Assembly: GCA_017399765.1 (NCBI GenBank)
Contig: JAFQBH010000035.1
Location: 1-47,886 of the forward strand
Direction: 5' to 3'
DNA: 47,886 bases
DNA from: Oscillospiraceae bacterium
GTDB lineage: Bacteria > Bacillota > Clostridia > Oscillospirales > Ruminococcaceae
A model generated the notes under the pieces. The model saw only the letters and a list, made by a program, of their open reading frames with translations, was not told the DNA's origin and did no database searches. Each line of letters opens with the position of its first letter. Position 1 is the first letter of the stretch. The translations under genes were made by a program, and so were the position numbers. This document shows, one piece after another, positions 22,918-31,244 of this stretch.

Positions 22918-23965
22918 TAAAATTATTGAAGCAATCGGAATGATTGACGATGAAATTATTGCGGAAGCAAAAAAGCCGGTAAAGAAGCGTTTTGGAGCAA
23001 AAAAGGTTCTTGCTTTGGTGGCGGCTTTGATTATAATTTTTGCTTTTGCAGTTACGTCCAATGCGGTAAAACCTTTTATCAGAAATCTCTTCAAGGATAC
23101 AAAACAGTTTGTGGAAATGCTTAAACCGGTAAATGTTTCCTGCATAAGTGAAGGAATTGAAATGAAAGTGGTTTCAGCAAACGTTGCTGGAAGCGAAGCT
23201 TATATCTATATTTCTATGCAGGACTTGGAAGGAAACCGAATTGATGATTCTTTTGATTTATATGATAGCTATAGTATAAGCAGAAGTTTTGACGGTTACG
23301 GAACTTGTGAAAAGGTGGATTTTGATAAAGAAACCGGAATTATAACTTTCCTTGTTACTGTTGGAAGCAATGACGGAAAAAACATCAAAAACGGTAAAAT
23401 AACATTTTCGGTAAAAGAATCTCTCGGCGGAAAAAAGAATTTTAACGATTATATTGATGAAATTGATTTGAAAAAATTTGTGCTTTCTTCCGAAACAAAA
23501 CAGATAACAAACCGAAGAGGCGCCGGCTATGACGGAACAGAAGAAATGAAAATATTCGTAGATAATCTTGAAAGTCTTGTTCCGCAAGGAGAATTGGCTT
23601 CGCCTTTTCCGGGAGTAACCATTACCGCAATCGGATATGTTGACGGAAAGCTTCATATACAGTCACTTTATGAAAACATCGGTGAAACGGATTGTCATGG
23701 TTCTGTCCGGCTGGTTAATAAGGAAGGTAAAAAAATCCGAAGTTTTTGTTCTGTTTCTTTTTGGAACGAAAACGGCAAATCTGAAATTCAGAAAAATCTT
23801 TTTGGAAAAGAATATATTCAATATTGTGACAATTATGAGGAACAGGTTTTTGAAATTTCTCCAGAAGAACTTAAAAATTGCCGGCTTTTCGGAGAATTCA
23901 GCAGTCATACGGAATATATTGAAGGAAACTGGTCCGTTACTTTTGATATTAAGAATATATACTAA
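22907..23965 (+). CDS. Probable membrane anti-sigma partner (DUF4179-like)
   Basis: A 352-residue type II membrane protein: about 26 charged cytoplasmic residues, one transmembrane helix (about 28-48, VLALVAALIIIFAFAV) and a large extracytoplasmic beta-rich domain. The arrangement, and overlap with the ECF sigma gene, fit a cognate anti-sigma or sensor, as in DUF4179 proteins (family name tentative). The cytoplasmic part is short and lacks the zinc motif HXXXCXXC of classical ZAS anti-sigmas. Start GTG 22907 with AAGGTG upstream; longer upstream readings run through the sigma gene in another frame and are rejected. Confidence 0.65.
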   Translation: MNGDKIIEAIGMIDDEIIAEAKKPVKKRFGAKKVLALVAALIIIFAFAVTSNAVKPFIRNLFKDTKQFVEMLKPVNVSCISEGIEMKVVSANVAGSEAYIYISMQDLEGNRIDDSFDLYDSYSISRSFDGYGTCEKVDFDKETGIITFLVTVGSNDGKNIKNGKITFSVKESLGGKKNFNDYIDEIDLKKFVLSSETKQITNRRGAGYDGTEEMKIFVDNLESLVPQGELASPFPGVTITAIGYVDGKLHIQSLYENIGETDCHGSVRLVNKEGKKIRSFCSVSFWNENGKSEIQKNLFGKEYIQYCDNYEEQVFEISPEELKNCRLFGEFSSHTEYIEGNWSVTFDIKNIY

Positions 23966-23993
23966 AAAAAGACCCGCAGAGCGGGTCTTTTTC
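23962..23993. terminator. Bidirectional terminator between the anti-sigma gene and the cob cluster
   Basis: GACCCGC (23971-23977) pairs with GCGGGTC (23981-23987), with A-run before and T-run after. It lies between convergent genes and can end both transcripts. Confidence 0.92.
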
Positions 23994-23996
23994 CGT

Positions 23997-24590
23997 TTAT
24001 TCAAGCGCTATTTTTTTATAGGAAACCGGTTTTAATTCATCGTCAAAATCGATTCTGTAGCCTTCGGAAGGCTTTGGCTGCCATGCATAAAAATGCTCGG
24101 CAGTTTCATCACCCGGGAACCATGTGAGCATCAAGCCGGCAATAACGCCGCCGTGGCAAACGATAATGCAGTCCTTACCGATGTAATCTTCCATTGCGGC
24201 GAGAGAACGCTCCAGCATTATTTCGCCGCTTTCGCCGTTTGGGCAAACGTTTCGCCAGTTATCCCCGGTTATCCAAGCCTGATAGTCTTCCCTGTCTTTA
24301 AGCTGTTCATAGCTTTTCATTTCAAAATCGCCGAAACTGAATTCCCTCATTCTTGGGTCGGTTTCGTGGGGAACTTCCCTTCCGTACATTTCAAAAAGGG
24401 TCTGTTCTGTGCGTTTCAAATCAGTTGTAATTACTTCAAAACCGCTTAAATCCGGATAAATTCCTGCTTTCCTGCGGGTTTTAATAGCTTCGATTCCCTC
24501 TTCGATTAAAGGAATATCGCTGCTTCCGTAATAAAGTCTGCGCTTGTTGCCTTCGGTAATTCCGTGGCGGAAAAGATATATGGTGCTCAT
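23997..24590 (-). CDS. cobC: Histidine phosphatase family protein, probably alpha-ribazole phosphatase
   Basis: A 197-residue phosphoglycerate-mutase-like enzyme with the phosphohistidine motif LFRHGITEGN, an Arg in TTDLKRTEQT, the acid REFSFGDFE and the second His in VCHGGV. Position at the end of a cobT-cobU-cobS cluster suggests CobC, which dephosphorylates alpha-ribazole phosphate in nucleotide-loop assembly. Family membership is sure; the substrate is inferred from context only. The ATGAGCACC start is one of the TGAGCAC words. Confidence 0.78.
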   Translation of the reverse strand: MSTIYLFRHGITEGNKRRLYYGSSDIPLIEEGIEAIKTRRKAGIYPDLSGFEVITTDLKRTEQTLFEMYGREVPHETDPRMREFSFGDFEMKSYEQLKDREDYQAWITGDNWRNVCPNGESGEIMLERSLAAMEDYIGKDCIIVCHGGVIAGLMLTWFPGDETAEHFYAWQPKPSEGYRIDFDDELKPVSYKKIALE

Positions 24591-24591
24591 T

Positions 24592-24969
24592 TTATTTCAA
24601 CCTCTGGGAAAGTCCGCAAAAAATTCTTGTAACGTGCTCGGCTTCTTTGGAAAGTTTTATGAGAAGCCTTCCGTTTGCTTCGCGCCAGGCTCTTTCGGTT
24701 TTATCGATAGGAACAACTCCGCAGGAAATATCGTCGGAAATTATGATTTTATCTTCAATATTTTTTGCGTGCTCAAAGAAATAATCAGCCGGTTCAAAAC
24801 CATGCTCAACACACCAGAAACTGAAGCGTTCGATATGGGTTATACATTTTTTATCAAATTCCGGAGCGGAATCTTTACCGCAAACAAAGATTTCTTCATC
24901 GGATATTCCAAAATTTTCTTTTGCAAAAGCGGTTTTACCCTGAAAAGCGCCGCCGATTATAAGTTCCAT
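24592..24969 (-). CDS. Short CobU-like P-loop protein
   Basis: A 125-residue relative of CobU (usually about 180). It keeps the P-loop GGAFQGKT (6-13) and the CobU C-terminal half: ISDDISCGVVPIDKTERAWREANGRL (84-87 is the GVVP loop) and a terminal IFCGLSQRLK. It lacks the middle region that holds the RHxxR segment and the guanylylated histidine. So it could be a kinase-only or GTP-binding partner. It lies between cobS and the phosphatase, with one base before the next start. Confidence 0.75.
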   Translation of the reverse strand: MELIIGGAFQGKTAFAKENFGISDEEIFVCGKDSAPEFDKKCITHIERFSFWCVEHGFEPADYFFEHAKNIEDKIIISDDISCGVVPIDKTERAWREANGRLLIKLSKEAEHVTRIFCGLSQRLK

Positions 24970-24979
24970 AAAATTCTCC

Positions 24980-25729
24980 TTACATAAGAGTTAAAGCAAA
25001 AACTCCGCAAAGTTCGGCAATAGTATGTCCGAATCCGGTAACGTCACCGGAAAAACCATCGAGATTTTTGAAAGCGTAAGCTGTGGAAATTACGTATCCC
25101 AAAATTGTTGCAAGAGAGATAATCGCTCCCCAAACACTGAAAAGATAAGCGGAAAGCGCAAACGATACAATAAGAATAGCGCAAAGAGCAATTACGTTTC
25201 CTTTGCTGATTCCCTGATGGAAGTTTCCGGCATATTCGCTGTGGCTCATGGGACGAAGAGTTGAAACGCCGATCGCACTGCATGCACGGGAAACGGTGCA
25301 GATTATTATAAGCGGCCATGCTTCTCCGGTTCTGCTTGCAAAGGAAGCGAAACTAAGCATAAAAAGCATCGCAAGAGCGATTACCGCAAAAGAACCGACG
25401 TGGGAATCCTTAAGAATCTCTCTTTTCTTTTCAAGAGGTCTGCGGGAAAAAATCGCGTCGCAGCAATCCATATATCCGTCAAGATGGATTCCGCCGGTAA
25501 GGAGATAAGGCAAAAGAGCAAGAATTGCCGCACCGAACATCTGCGGACAGTTTATTTTATCAAGTAAAAAAGCAGCAAGCGCCCAGATTCCGCCGATTAT
25601 TGTTCCGACAAAAGGAAAAACAACAAGCATAAGCGAGCGTACGGAATCTTCCCATACGTGGGAAAAAGGTGTCGGAATTGCACAGAACATGCTGAAACTC
25701 ATGCAAAACGCTTTAAGAAGTTTTTTCAA
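24980..25729 (-). CDS. cobS: Adenosylcobinamide-GDP ribazoletransferase
   Basis: CobS joins alpha-ribazole to adenosylcobinamide-GDP at the membrane, the last step in cobalamin assembly. The 249 residues are very hydrophobic (about six helices) and hold the signature LTGGIHLDGYMDCCDAIF followed by REILKDSHVGSF. The start is TTG overlapping the TGA stop of the upstream cobU-like gene, with AAAGGAG about 10 bases before. The enzyme's substrate comes from the CobU-type proteins that flank it on both sides. Confidence 0.96.
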   Translation of the reverse strand: MKKLLKAFCMSFSMFCAIPTPFSHVWEDSVRSLMLVVFPFVGTIIGGIWALAAFLLDKINCPQMFGAAILALLPYLLTGGIHLDGYMDCCDAIFSRRPLEKKREILKDSHVGSFAVIALAMLFMLSFASFASRTGEAWPLIIICTVSRACSAIGVSTLRPMSHSEYAGNFHQGISKGNVIALCAILIVSFALSAYLFSVWGAIISLATILGYVISTAYAFKNLDGFSGDVTGFGHTIAELCGVFALTLM

Positions 25730-26268
25730 ACAAGTTCAGCTCCTTTGTAAAAAATAATCTGATTACAGGAAAATTCCGCGACAACGTCGCATTTTTCCGC
25801 AACAGCGCGGTCAACTTTCGCAAGACCTTCTCTGTAAGAATCGGTCCATTCGTCATAAAAAGCCGCATCGCAGAAAATATTATCCGAAACGAAAACAACG
25901 TTTTCAACCGCATCTGAAAAAGCAAGAAGTTCATTCGCAACTTTTTCTGCGGCCGGTTTGTTGATTTCACCGCTCATTCCGCCGAACATTTCGTTGGATA
26001 AAAGCGCCGTTACGCTATCGACAAGGTATGTTCCTTTACAGTCGAATTCTTCGCTGTGCAATGCGATATTTCTGCCCCATTCGGCAGTTTTGAAGCCCCA
26101 GCCCGCTCTTTCTTTTCTATGGCGGAGAACTCTTGCATCGTCCTCGTTATCTCTCGGCTCCATTGTTGCAAGATACCAGAGATGACCTTCGGAAGAAAGT
26201 TTTTTTGCAATTTCCTGGGCAAACATGGATTTTCCGTTTTTTGCTCCGCCGGATATATAAATCTTCAT
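25726..26268 (-). CDS. cobU: CobU-type adenosylcobinamide kinase/guanylyltransferase
   Basis: A 180-residue protein with P-loop GGAKNGKS (7-14), LATMEPRDNEDDARVLRHRKER with the histidine (His50) that carries GMP in CobU, and YLVDSVTALLSNEMF. The region where CobU normally has NEVGxGIVP reads SDNIFCDAAF, so that loop is lost, while it is present in the short CobU-like protein two genes away. Function is probably adenosylcobinamide phosphorylation and GDP transfer, alone or with that partner. It overlaps cobT by 4 bases. Confidence 0.85.
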   Translation of the reverse strand: MKIYISGGAKNGKSMFAQEIAKKLSSEGHLWYLATMEPRDNEDDARVLRHRKERAGWGFKTAEWGRNIALHSEEFDCKGTYLVDSVTALLSNEMFGGMSGEINKPAAEKVANELLAFSDAVENVVFVSDNIFCDAAFYDEWTDSYREGLAKVDRAVAEKCDVVAEFSCNQIIFYKGAELV

Positions 26269-27362
26269 CTTTCCACCGTAAAATGATCGCCTTCGCGAAT
26301 TTCATCAAGATAGCTGTCGTCAATGCTCGCTTCATCAAAGGTTGCCATTTCGTTCATAATGGCATAAGCGGCATCGAGAACCCGGAACATAATCGGACAG
26401 CCGCTTCCCTCTCCAAGGCGCATTTTCATAAGAAGAGGCGCTTCAAGACTGAGTTCTTTCATTGCAAGAACGTAACCGGGTTCAAAGGAAGCATGGGAAG
26501 CTATAAGATAGTCTTTTACGTTCGGGCAAAGTCTTGCCGCGCAAAGAGCCGCGACGATCGAAATAAAACCGTCGATAACGACCGGAATTCTGTGTTCTGC
26601 GGCACCGAGGAAAACTCCGCACATTGCGGCAATATCAAGTCCGCCGACTTTTGAAATAACGTCGATGGGATCATTTATATCGGGTTTATGTTTTGCAATT
26701 GCTCCGTCGATAACTTCAATTTTATGAAGATATGCTTCATCAAGAAGTCCGCCGCCTTTTCCTGCGGTTATTTTTGCGGGTGTTCCGGTAAAAGCGGAAA
26801 GAATAGCGGAAGAAGTTGTTGTGTTTCCAATTCCCATTTCGCCGACTCCGATCGCGTCAACGCCGTCTTCGACACATTTATCCGCCATTTCGAGTCCGAC
26901 GCAGATTGCTTTTTCAGCCTCTTCCCTGGTCATTGCAGGTTCAAGATAAAGATTTTTTGTGCCGTAGGCAATTTTTCTGTTGATAACCGCGGGGCAATTA
27001 TAATCGGTCATAACGCCGACATCAACAACAACGATTTCATCGCCGAAATGTTTTGCAAGAGAGGAAGCACCGGTCATTCCCCTTGTGAGGTTGATCGTTT
27101 GTGCAAGGGTAACGGATTGCGGAGTGCAGGAAACGCCTTCATCACAAACGCCGTTATCGGCGCAAAGAACAACAATGCGGCATTTTTCCGCTTTATTATG
27201 GATTTTTCCGGTCATACCGGCAACGCGAATGGATAATTCTTCAAGAACACCGAGGCTTCCGGGAGGTTTTGCAAGCTGTGCCTGACGCTCCTTTGCTGCG
27301 GTCATAACTTCTTTGTCTGCGGGTTTAACGGAAGATATGGCTTTTTCGATTCTTTCGTTCAA
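26265..27362 (-). CDS. cobT: Nicotinate-nucleotide--dimethylbenzimidazole phosphoribosyltransferase
   Basis: CobT makes alpha-ribazole phosphate from the lower-ligand base. The 365 residues include PPGSLGVLEELS, CADNGVCDEGVS, the EMGIGNTTTSSAI motif with nearby active-site Glu, KVGGLDIAAMCG and SHASFEPGY, all standard. The start is TTG with GGAAGTGA upstream. It heads a minus-strand cobT-cobU-cobS-cobU'-cobC unit that builds the nucleotide loop only, so the cell either salvages cobinamide or keeps the corrin genes elsewhere. Confidence 0.97.
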   Translation of the reverse strand: MNERIEKAISSVKPADKEVMTAAKERQAQLAKPPGSLGVLEELSIRVAGMTGKIHNKAEKCRIVVLCADNGVCDEGVSCTPQSVTLAQTINLTRGMTGASSLAKHFGDEIVVVDVGVMTDYNCPAVINRKIAYGTKNLYLEPAMTREEAEKAICVGLEMADKCVEDGVDAIGVGEMGIGNTTTSSAILSAFTGTPAKITAGKGGGLLDEAYLHKIEVIDGAIAKHKPDINDPIDVISKVGGLDIAAMCGVFLGAAEHRIPVVIDGFISIVAALCAARLCPNVKDYLIASHASFEPGYVLAMKELSLEAPLLMKMRLGEGSGCPIMFRVLDAAYAIMNEMATFDEASIDDSYLDEIREGDHFTVER

Positions 27363-27428
27363 AAAAATTCACTTCCAATCAAAATTATTTTTTAAAAATA
27401 ATAAAAGAAATAAAAAATGATCAATGAC

Positions 27429-27457
27429 ATTGTATCATATTTCAAATATAATTTCCA
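27429..27457 (-). promoter_or_regulatory. Candidate promoter of the cob operon
   Basis: TGGAAA (27457-27452, minus strand) and TACAAT (27434-27429) with a 17-base spacer. The leader between it and cobT is about 60 bases and is too short for a cobalamin riboswitch. Confidence 0.5.
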
Positions 27458-27489
27458 CACAAAGATTTTTTCAGCAAATTCGGAACAAA

Positions 27490-27525
27490 AAAACAAAGGC
27501 GTGCTCAAATGAGCACGCCTTTTTG
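27490..27525 (-). terminator. tyrS terminator built from an inverted pair of TGAGCACG
   Basis: CGTGCTCA (27500-27507) and TGAGCACG (27510-27517) form the heart of a 13-bp stem (27495-27507 with 27510-27522), with GCC/GGC and A/T flanks. On the minus strand it ends in CCTTTG then seven T, a good terminator for tyrS. Confidence 0.9.
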
Positions 27526-27539
27526 AAACCATTATTCAA

Positions 27540-28760
27540 TTATTCGATAATAAGTTTTTTGAAGATTTTTTTGCCTTTTTTAAGAATAACTTCGCCGTCG
27601 AATGCGCTTCTGTCGATGGTTGCGAAAACGTCGGAGATTTTTTCATCGTTGACGGTGATTCCGCCCTGTTCGATAAGGCGTTTGCCTTCGCCTTTGGATT
27701 TTGCGATTTCCGCTCTGATAAGAGCTTCGGTTACGGAAAGTTTTCCGTCAGCAAAATCTGCTTCGGTGAAAGAAACGGTGGGCATATTTTCGCTGGAACC
27801 TTTTCCTGCAAAAATTGCTCTTGCTGCTTCAAGAGCTTTGTTTGCTTCTTCTTCGCCGTGAACGATTTTTGTTACTTCAAATGCAAGACGTTCTTTGCAG
27901 GCGTTGATATTTGCGCCTTCAAAAGTTTTTTCCATTTCTTCAATTTCTTCAACAGGAATAAAAGTGAGGAATTTAAGGCATTTGATAACGTCATCGTCAC
28001 CGACGTTTCTCCAATACTGGAAGAAATCATAAGGAGTGGTTTTAGTCGGGTTGAGCCAGACTGCGCCGCCTTCGGTTTTACCCATTTTCTTGCCCTCTTT
28101 GGTGGTGAGAAGCTGGAAGGTCATGCCCTGAACTTCTTTCTGTTCAAGACGGCGGACAAGTTCGATACCGCCGATTATGTTGGACCACTGGTCATCGCCG
28201 CCGAGTTCCATGGTGCAGTTATAATCACGGAAGAGTTTAAGGAAGTCATAGCTCTGCATAATCATGTAGTTGAATTCAAGGAAAGTGAGTCCGCGTTCAA
28301 AACGGCTTTTTACGCATTCTGCGGTGAGCATTTTGTTAACGGAGAAATGTGCGCCGACGTCGCGAAGAAGTTCAACATATCCGAGTTTAAGGAGCCAATC
28401 GCCGTTTCTTGCAACAATGCATTTGGAAACGTCAACGATCTGGTTCATCTGTTCAAGGAATCTGTCTGCATTGTAGTTGATCTCATCAACGGTGAGCATT
28501 TTTCTCATATCGGTTTTGCCGGTTGGGTCACCTACCATGGTGGTACCGGTTCCGAGAAGAAGAATCGGGGTGTGGCCGGCCTTGATCATTCTGTTGATGA
28601 CCATAAGCTGAAGGAAGTGTCCTACATGAAGGCTGTCTGCGGTAGCATCGAAGCCGATGTAGAAAACTACTTTTTCATTTTCAAGTTTTCTTTTGATTTC
28701 TTCCGGGTGAGTCATCTGGGCAATTAAGCCGCGGCGCTCAAGATCTTCATAAATTGTCAT
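27540..28760 (-). CDS. tyrS: Tyrosyl-tRNA synthetase
   Basis: A class I aminoacyl-tRNA synthetase of 406 residues. The HIGH-type motif is HVGHFLQL, the KMSKS-type loop is KKMGKTEGG, and the C-terminal S4 RNA-binding domain holds KRLIEQGGITVNDEKI. ATG 28760 follows ACGGAGGA; an upstream in-frame start 22 codons earlier lies in the leader. Expression is controlled by a tyrosine-specific T-box in the leader. Confidence 0.98.
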   Translation of the reverse strand: MTIYEDLERRGLIAQMTHPEEIKRKLENEKVVFYIGFDATADSLHVGHFLQLMVINRMIKAGHTPILLLGTGTTMVGDPTGKTDMRKMLTVDEINYNADRFLEQMNQIVDVSKCIVARNGDWLLKLGYVELLRDVGAHFSVNKMLTAECVKSRFERGLTFLEFNYMIMQSYDFLKLFRDYNCTMELGGDDQWSNIIGGIELVRRLEQKEVQGMTFQLLTTKEGKKMGKTEGGAVWLNPTKTTPYDFFQYWRNVGDDDVIKCLKFLTFIPVEEIEEMEKTFEGANINACKERLAFEVTKIVHGEEEANKALEAARAIFAGKGSSENMPTVSFTEADFADGKLSVTEALIRAEIAKSKGEGKRLIEQGGITVNDEKISDVFATIDRSAFDGEVILKKGKKIFKKLIIE

Positions 28761-28799
28761 TTTAATTTTCCTCCGTTTTATATAAATCTTATCTTTTGC

Positions 28800-29050
28800 A
28801 AAAAACAAAAAGCCCTCCGTCGGCAAAAACCGACAGAGGGCGAATTAGCGCGGTACCACCTCTGGTTCGTCAGAAAAAACTGACCTTTAAAGCGCTGTAA
28901 CCGGCGCACCGGATAAAACCTACTGTTATTTCGGAATTATGGCTCGGGAATGTATTCGCTCTTGTTCTGCCCGCTTTCTTACACCGACCGAAAGCTCTCT
29001 TTGCCGCATGGAACAAGGCTAATTTTTTCCTTCATAGCTTTTTGCAATAT
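28800..29050 (-). promoter_or_regulatory. Tyrosine T-box riboswitch (tyrS leader)
   Basis: The leader carries the T-box core AGAGGTGGTACCGCG (28863-28849 on the minus strand), a Stem I specifier loop GAATACA with tyrosine codon TAC at 28954-28952, and a terminator stem (28812-28823 with 28830-28841, one mismatch) ending in a T-run. Uncharged tRNA-Tyr would bind and favour the antiterminator. It fills the 327-base gap between tyrS and recN. Confidence 0.95.
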
Positions 29051-29056
29051 GTTTGG

Positions 29057-29085
29057 ATTATACCGCAACAAAGCGGCTTTGTCAA
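29057..29085 (-). promoter_or_regulatory. Promoter of the tyrS T-box transcript
   Basis: TTGACA (29085-29080, minus strand) and TATAAT (29062-29057) with a 17-base spacer, a consensus sigma-A promoter just after the recN stop. Confidence 0.92.
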
Positions 29086-29087
29086 CC

Positions 29088-30746
29088 TTATTTTGAAAGC
29101 TCCAAAAGTTCTTCGGCGCTCTTTTTAAGGGCATCGGTAAGGTTTCCGCCCATGATTCTTGCAAGTTCGTTAACCCTGCCCTCTTTTTCAAGACTTTCAA
29201 CGGAAGTGAAAGTTCTTCCGCCTTCGGTACTTTTTGAAATAAGAAGGTGGTTGTCTGCATATGCAGCAACCTGGGCAAGGTGAGTTACGCAGATTATCTG
29301 GCGGCCTTTTGAAACCTGTTTAAGTTTCTGACCGACTTTTTGCGCGGCAGAACCGGAAATACCGGTATCGACTTCGTCGAAAATAAGGGTATCAACATTA
29401 TCATTATCCGCAAGAACGTTCTTTATGCTGAGCATAATTCTTGAAAGTTCGCCGCCGGAAGCAATTTTTGTAAGGGGTTTAAGCGGTTCGCCTGCATTTG
29501 TTGCGATATAAAATTCAAGATTATCTTTTCCGGATTCGGTAAAATCCGTTTCCTCAAAATTAACTTTGAAGCGAACATTCGGCATATTAAGATAGGAAAG
29601 TTCTTCGGAAACAGCCCTTTCAAAAGCCTCAGCGGCTTCAGAACGTTTTTTGGTCAGAGCACCGGCAAGTTTTGCGGTTTCGGAAAAAAGCTGTTCACGC
29701 TCTTTTTTAAGCTTTTCAAGACGCTCTTCGGAAAATTCAATATTTTCGAGTTCCAAAACAGCTTTGTTATAATATTTAAACATTTCCTCAACGCTGCCGC
29801 CGTATTTCCGTTTAAGGCGGAAAATCTGATCAAGTCTATGTTCAGTTCTGTTCTGGAGAGCGGGATCAAAATCAAGTTCGTCCGCGTTATCTTTTACATC
29901 ATTTGCAAATTCCTCAAATTCATAATACATTTCCTTGAATTTTTCGGAAAGACCTTCGTACTGCGGGAAAAATTCAGCAAGTCTTGCGCAATTTTCAATT
30001 GCGGAAGAAAGTCCTTCAAGAGCGCCTTCGTTTTCGCCGTTTCCGTCAAGAGCAGAAACGGTTTCGGAAATAAGCTCCATTATGTTTTCAGCACTCTTTA
30101 TGCGTTTGCTGAGAGCAAGAAGCTCTTCTTCCTCGCCTTCTTCGATTGCGGCTGCTTCGATTTCACCGATCTGAAATTTTAGCATATCGATTCTGGCGGT
30201 TTTGTCGGAATCATCATTAATGATTTTTTTGATTTCGCGTTCGATAGTGCGAAGTTTTTTATAAGATTCACGGTATTCCAAAAGTTCATTTTCGGTATTT
30301 CCGAAGGAATCTATATAACCTATATGAAGATCAGGGTTTTGCAAAACGGCGCTGTCATGTTGACCATGAACGTCAATGAGCACATAAGAAAGTTGTTTGA
30401 GCACGCCGGCTGTCGCAGGACGCATATTTACCTTGCAGACGCTTTTTCCTTCCGTGGAAATTTCCCTGGAAATCATGAGTTCGTCTTCAATATCATATCC
30501 GAGTTCTTCAAGAAGTTTTTCCGCTTCTTTGGAAATATCGGTGAAAACAGCAGAAACAACTGCTTTTCCCTCTCCGGTTCTTACAAGATCACGGCTTGTT
30601 CTTCCGCCAAGAACAGCATTGATTGAATCAATAAGGATGGATTTACCTGCGCCGGTTTCACCTGTGAAAACGTTAAATCCGTTTTCAAAATCTATAGCGG
30701 CACTTTCAATAACCGCAACGTTTTTTATAAAAAGCTGAGAAAGCAT
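29088..30746 (-). CDS. recN: DNA repair protein RecN
   Basis: RecN is an SMC-like ATPase that gathers double-strand breaks. The 552 residues show Walker A GETGAGKSILIDSI near residue 30, a central coiled coil (about 160-370), the ABC signature ASGGELSRIML and Walker B DTLIFDEVDTGISG. It is the last gene of a long minus-strand series, 33 bases after argR, the conserved clostridial order. One TGAGCACG and one TGAGCAC word lie in it. Confidence 0.97.
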   Translation of the reverse strand: MLSQLFIKNVAVIESAAIDFENGFNVFTGETGAGKSILIDSINAVLGGRTSRDLVRTGEGKAVVSAVFTDISKEAEKLLEELGYDIEDELMISREISTEGKSVCKVNMRPATAGVLKQLSYVLIDVHGQHDSAVLQNPDLHIGYIDSFGNTENELLEYRESYKKLRTIEREIKKIINDDSDKTARIDMLKFQIGEIEAAAIEEGEEEELLALSKRIKSAENIMELISETVSALDGNGENEGALEGLSSAIENCARLAEFFPQYEGLSEKFKEMYYEFEEFANDVKDNADELDFDPALQNRTEHRLDQIFRLKRKYGGSVEEMFKYYNKAVLELENIEFSEERLEKLKKEREQLFSETAKLAGALTKKRSEAAEAFERAVSEELSYLNMPNVRFKVNFEETDFTESGKDNLEFYIATNAGEPLKPLTKIASGGELSRIMLSIKNVLADNDNVDTLIFDEVDTGISGSAAQKVGQKLKQVSKGRQIICVTHLAQVAAYADNHLLISKSTEGGRTFTSVESLEKEGRVNELARIMGGNLTDALKKSAEELLELSK

Positions 30747-30779
30747 CAGGCAGGTTCCCTCCTTTCAACTATAATCAAA

Positions 30780-31229
30780 TTATCCAATAAGTTTTTTTAT
30801 GTTTTCAACAAGGGCAACGGTAACTTTTTCGTCACGCATAAGGACAAAAATCGTGTCGTCGCCGGCAAGAGTTCCTACAACTCCTTCGTGGTTCATTGCA
30901 TCAAGAACAGCGCAGGCTGCATTTGCCATACCGGTATAGCATTTGATTACAATCATGTTGTTTGCATAGTCAACACTTTTTGCTGACTGATTGAAAACAG
31001 CATATTTTGTGCTTACATCGGAATTACTGTCAGAAGTTGCAGGAGAATAGCGGTATTTTCCGTCACTTACCATTGTTTTAACAAGGCGAAGTTCTTTTAT
31101 ATCGCGGGAAACGGTGGCCTGTGTAACATCAAAACCGCTTTTACGAAGATAAACAAGAAGATCTTCCTGGGTTGCAATGTCTTTTTCGGAAATAAGTTCA
31201 AGAATTTTGGAATGGCGTTTTGTTTTCAT
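30780..31229 (-). CDS. argR: Arginine repressor ArgR/AhrC
   Basis: A 149-residue arginine-sensing regulator. The winged-helix N-terminus has TQEDLLVYLRKSGFDVTQATVSRDIKELRLVK; the C-terminal oligomerisation and arginine-binding domain has the GTLAGDDTIFVL motif. It represses arginine synthesis and may activate catabolism as hexamers. Its position between nadK and recN is conserved in Firmicutes. No ARG box is searched here since arginine genes are absent from the window. Confidence 0.97.
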   Translation of the reverse strand: MKTKRHSKILELISEKDIATQEDLLVYLRKSGFDVTQATVSRDIKELRLVKTMVSDGKYRYSPATSDSNSDVSTKYAVFNQSAKSVDYANNMIVIKCYTGMANAACAVLDAMNHEGVVGTLAGDDTIFVLMRDEKVTVALVENIKKLIG

Positions 31230-31244
31230 TGTTCTGTCCCCTTT

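Noticed and set aside
27363-27430. Cobalamin riboswitch before cobT.
   Set aside because: The leader is about 60 bases and lacks a recognisable B12-box; too short for the known fold.
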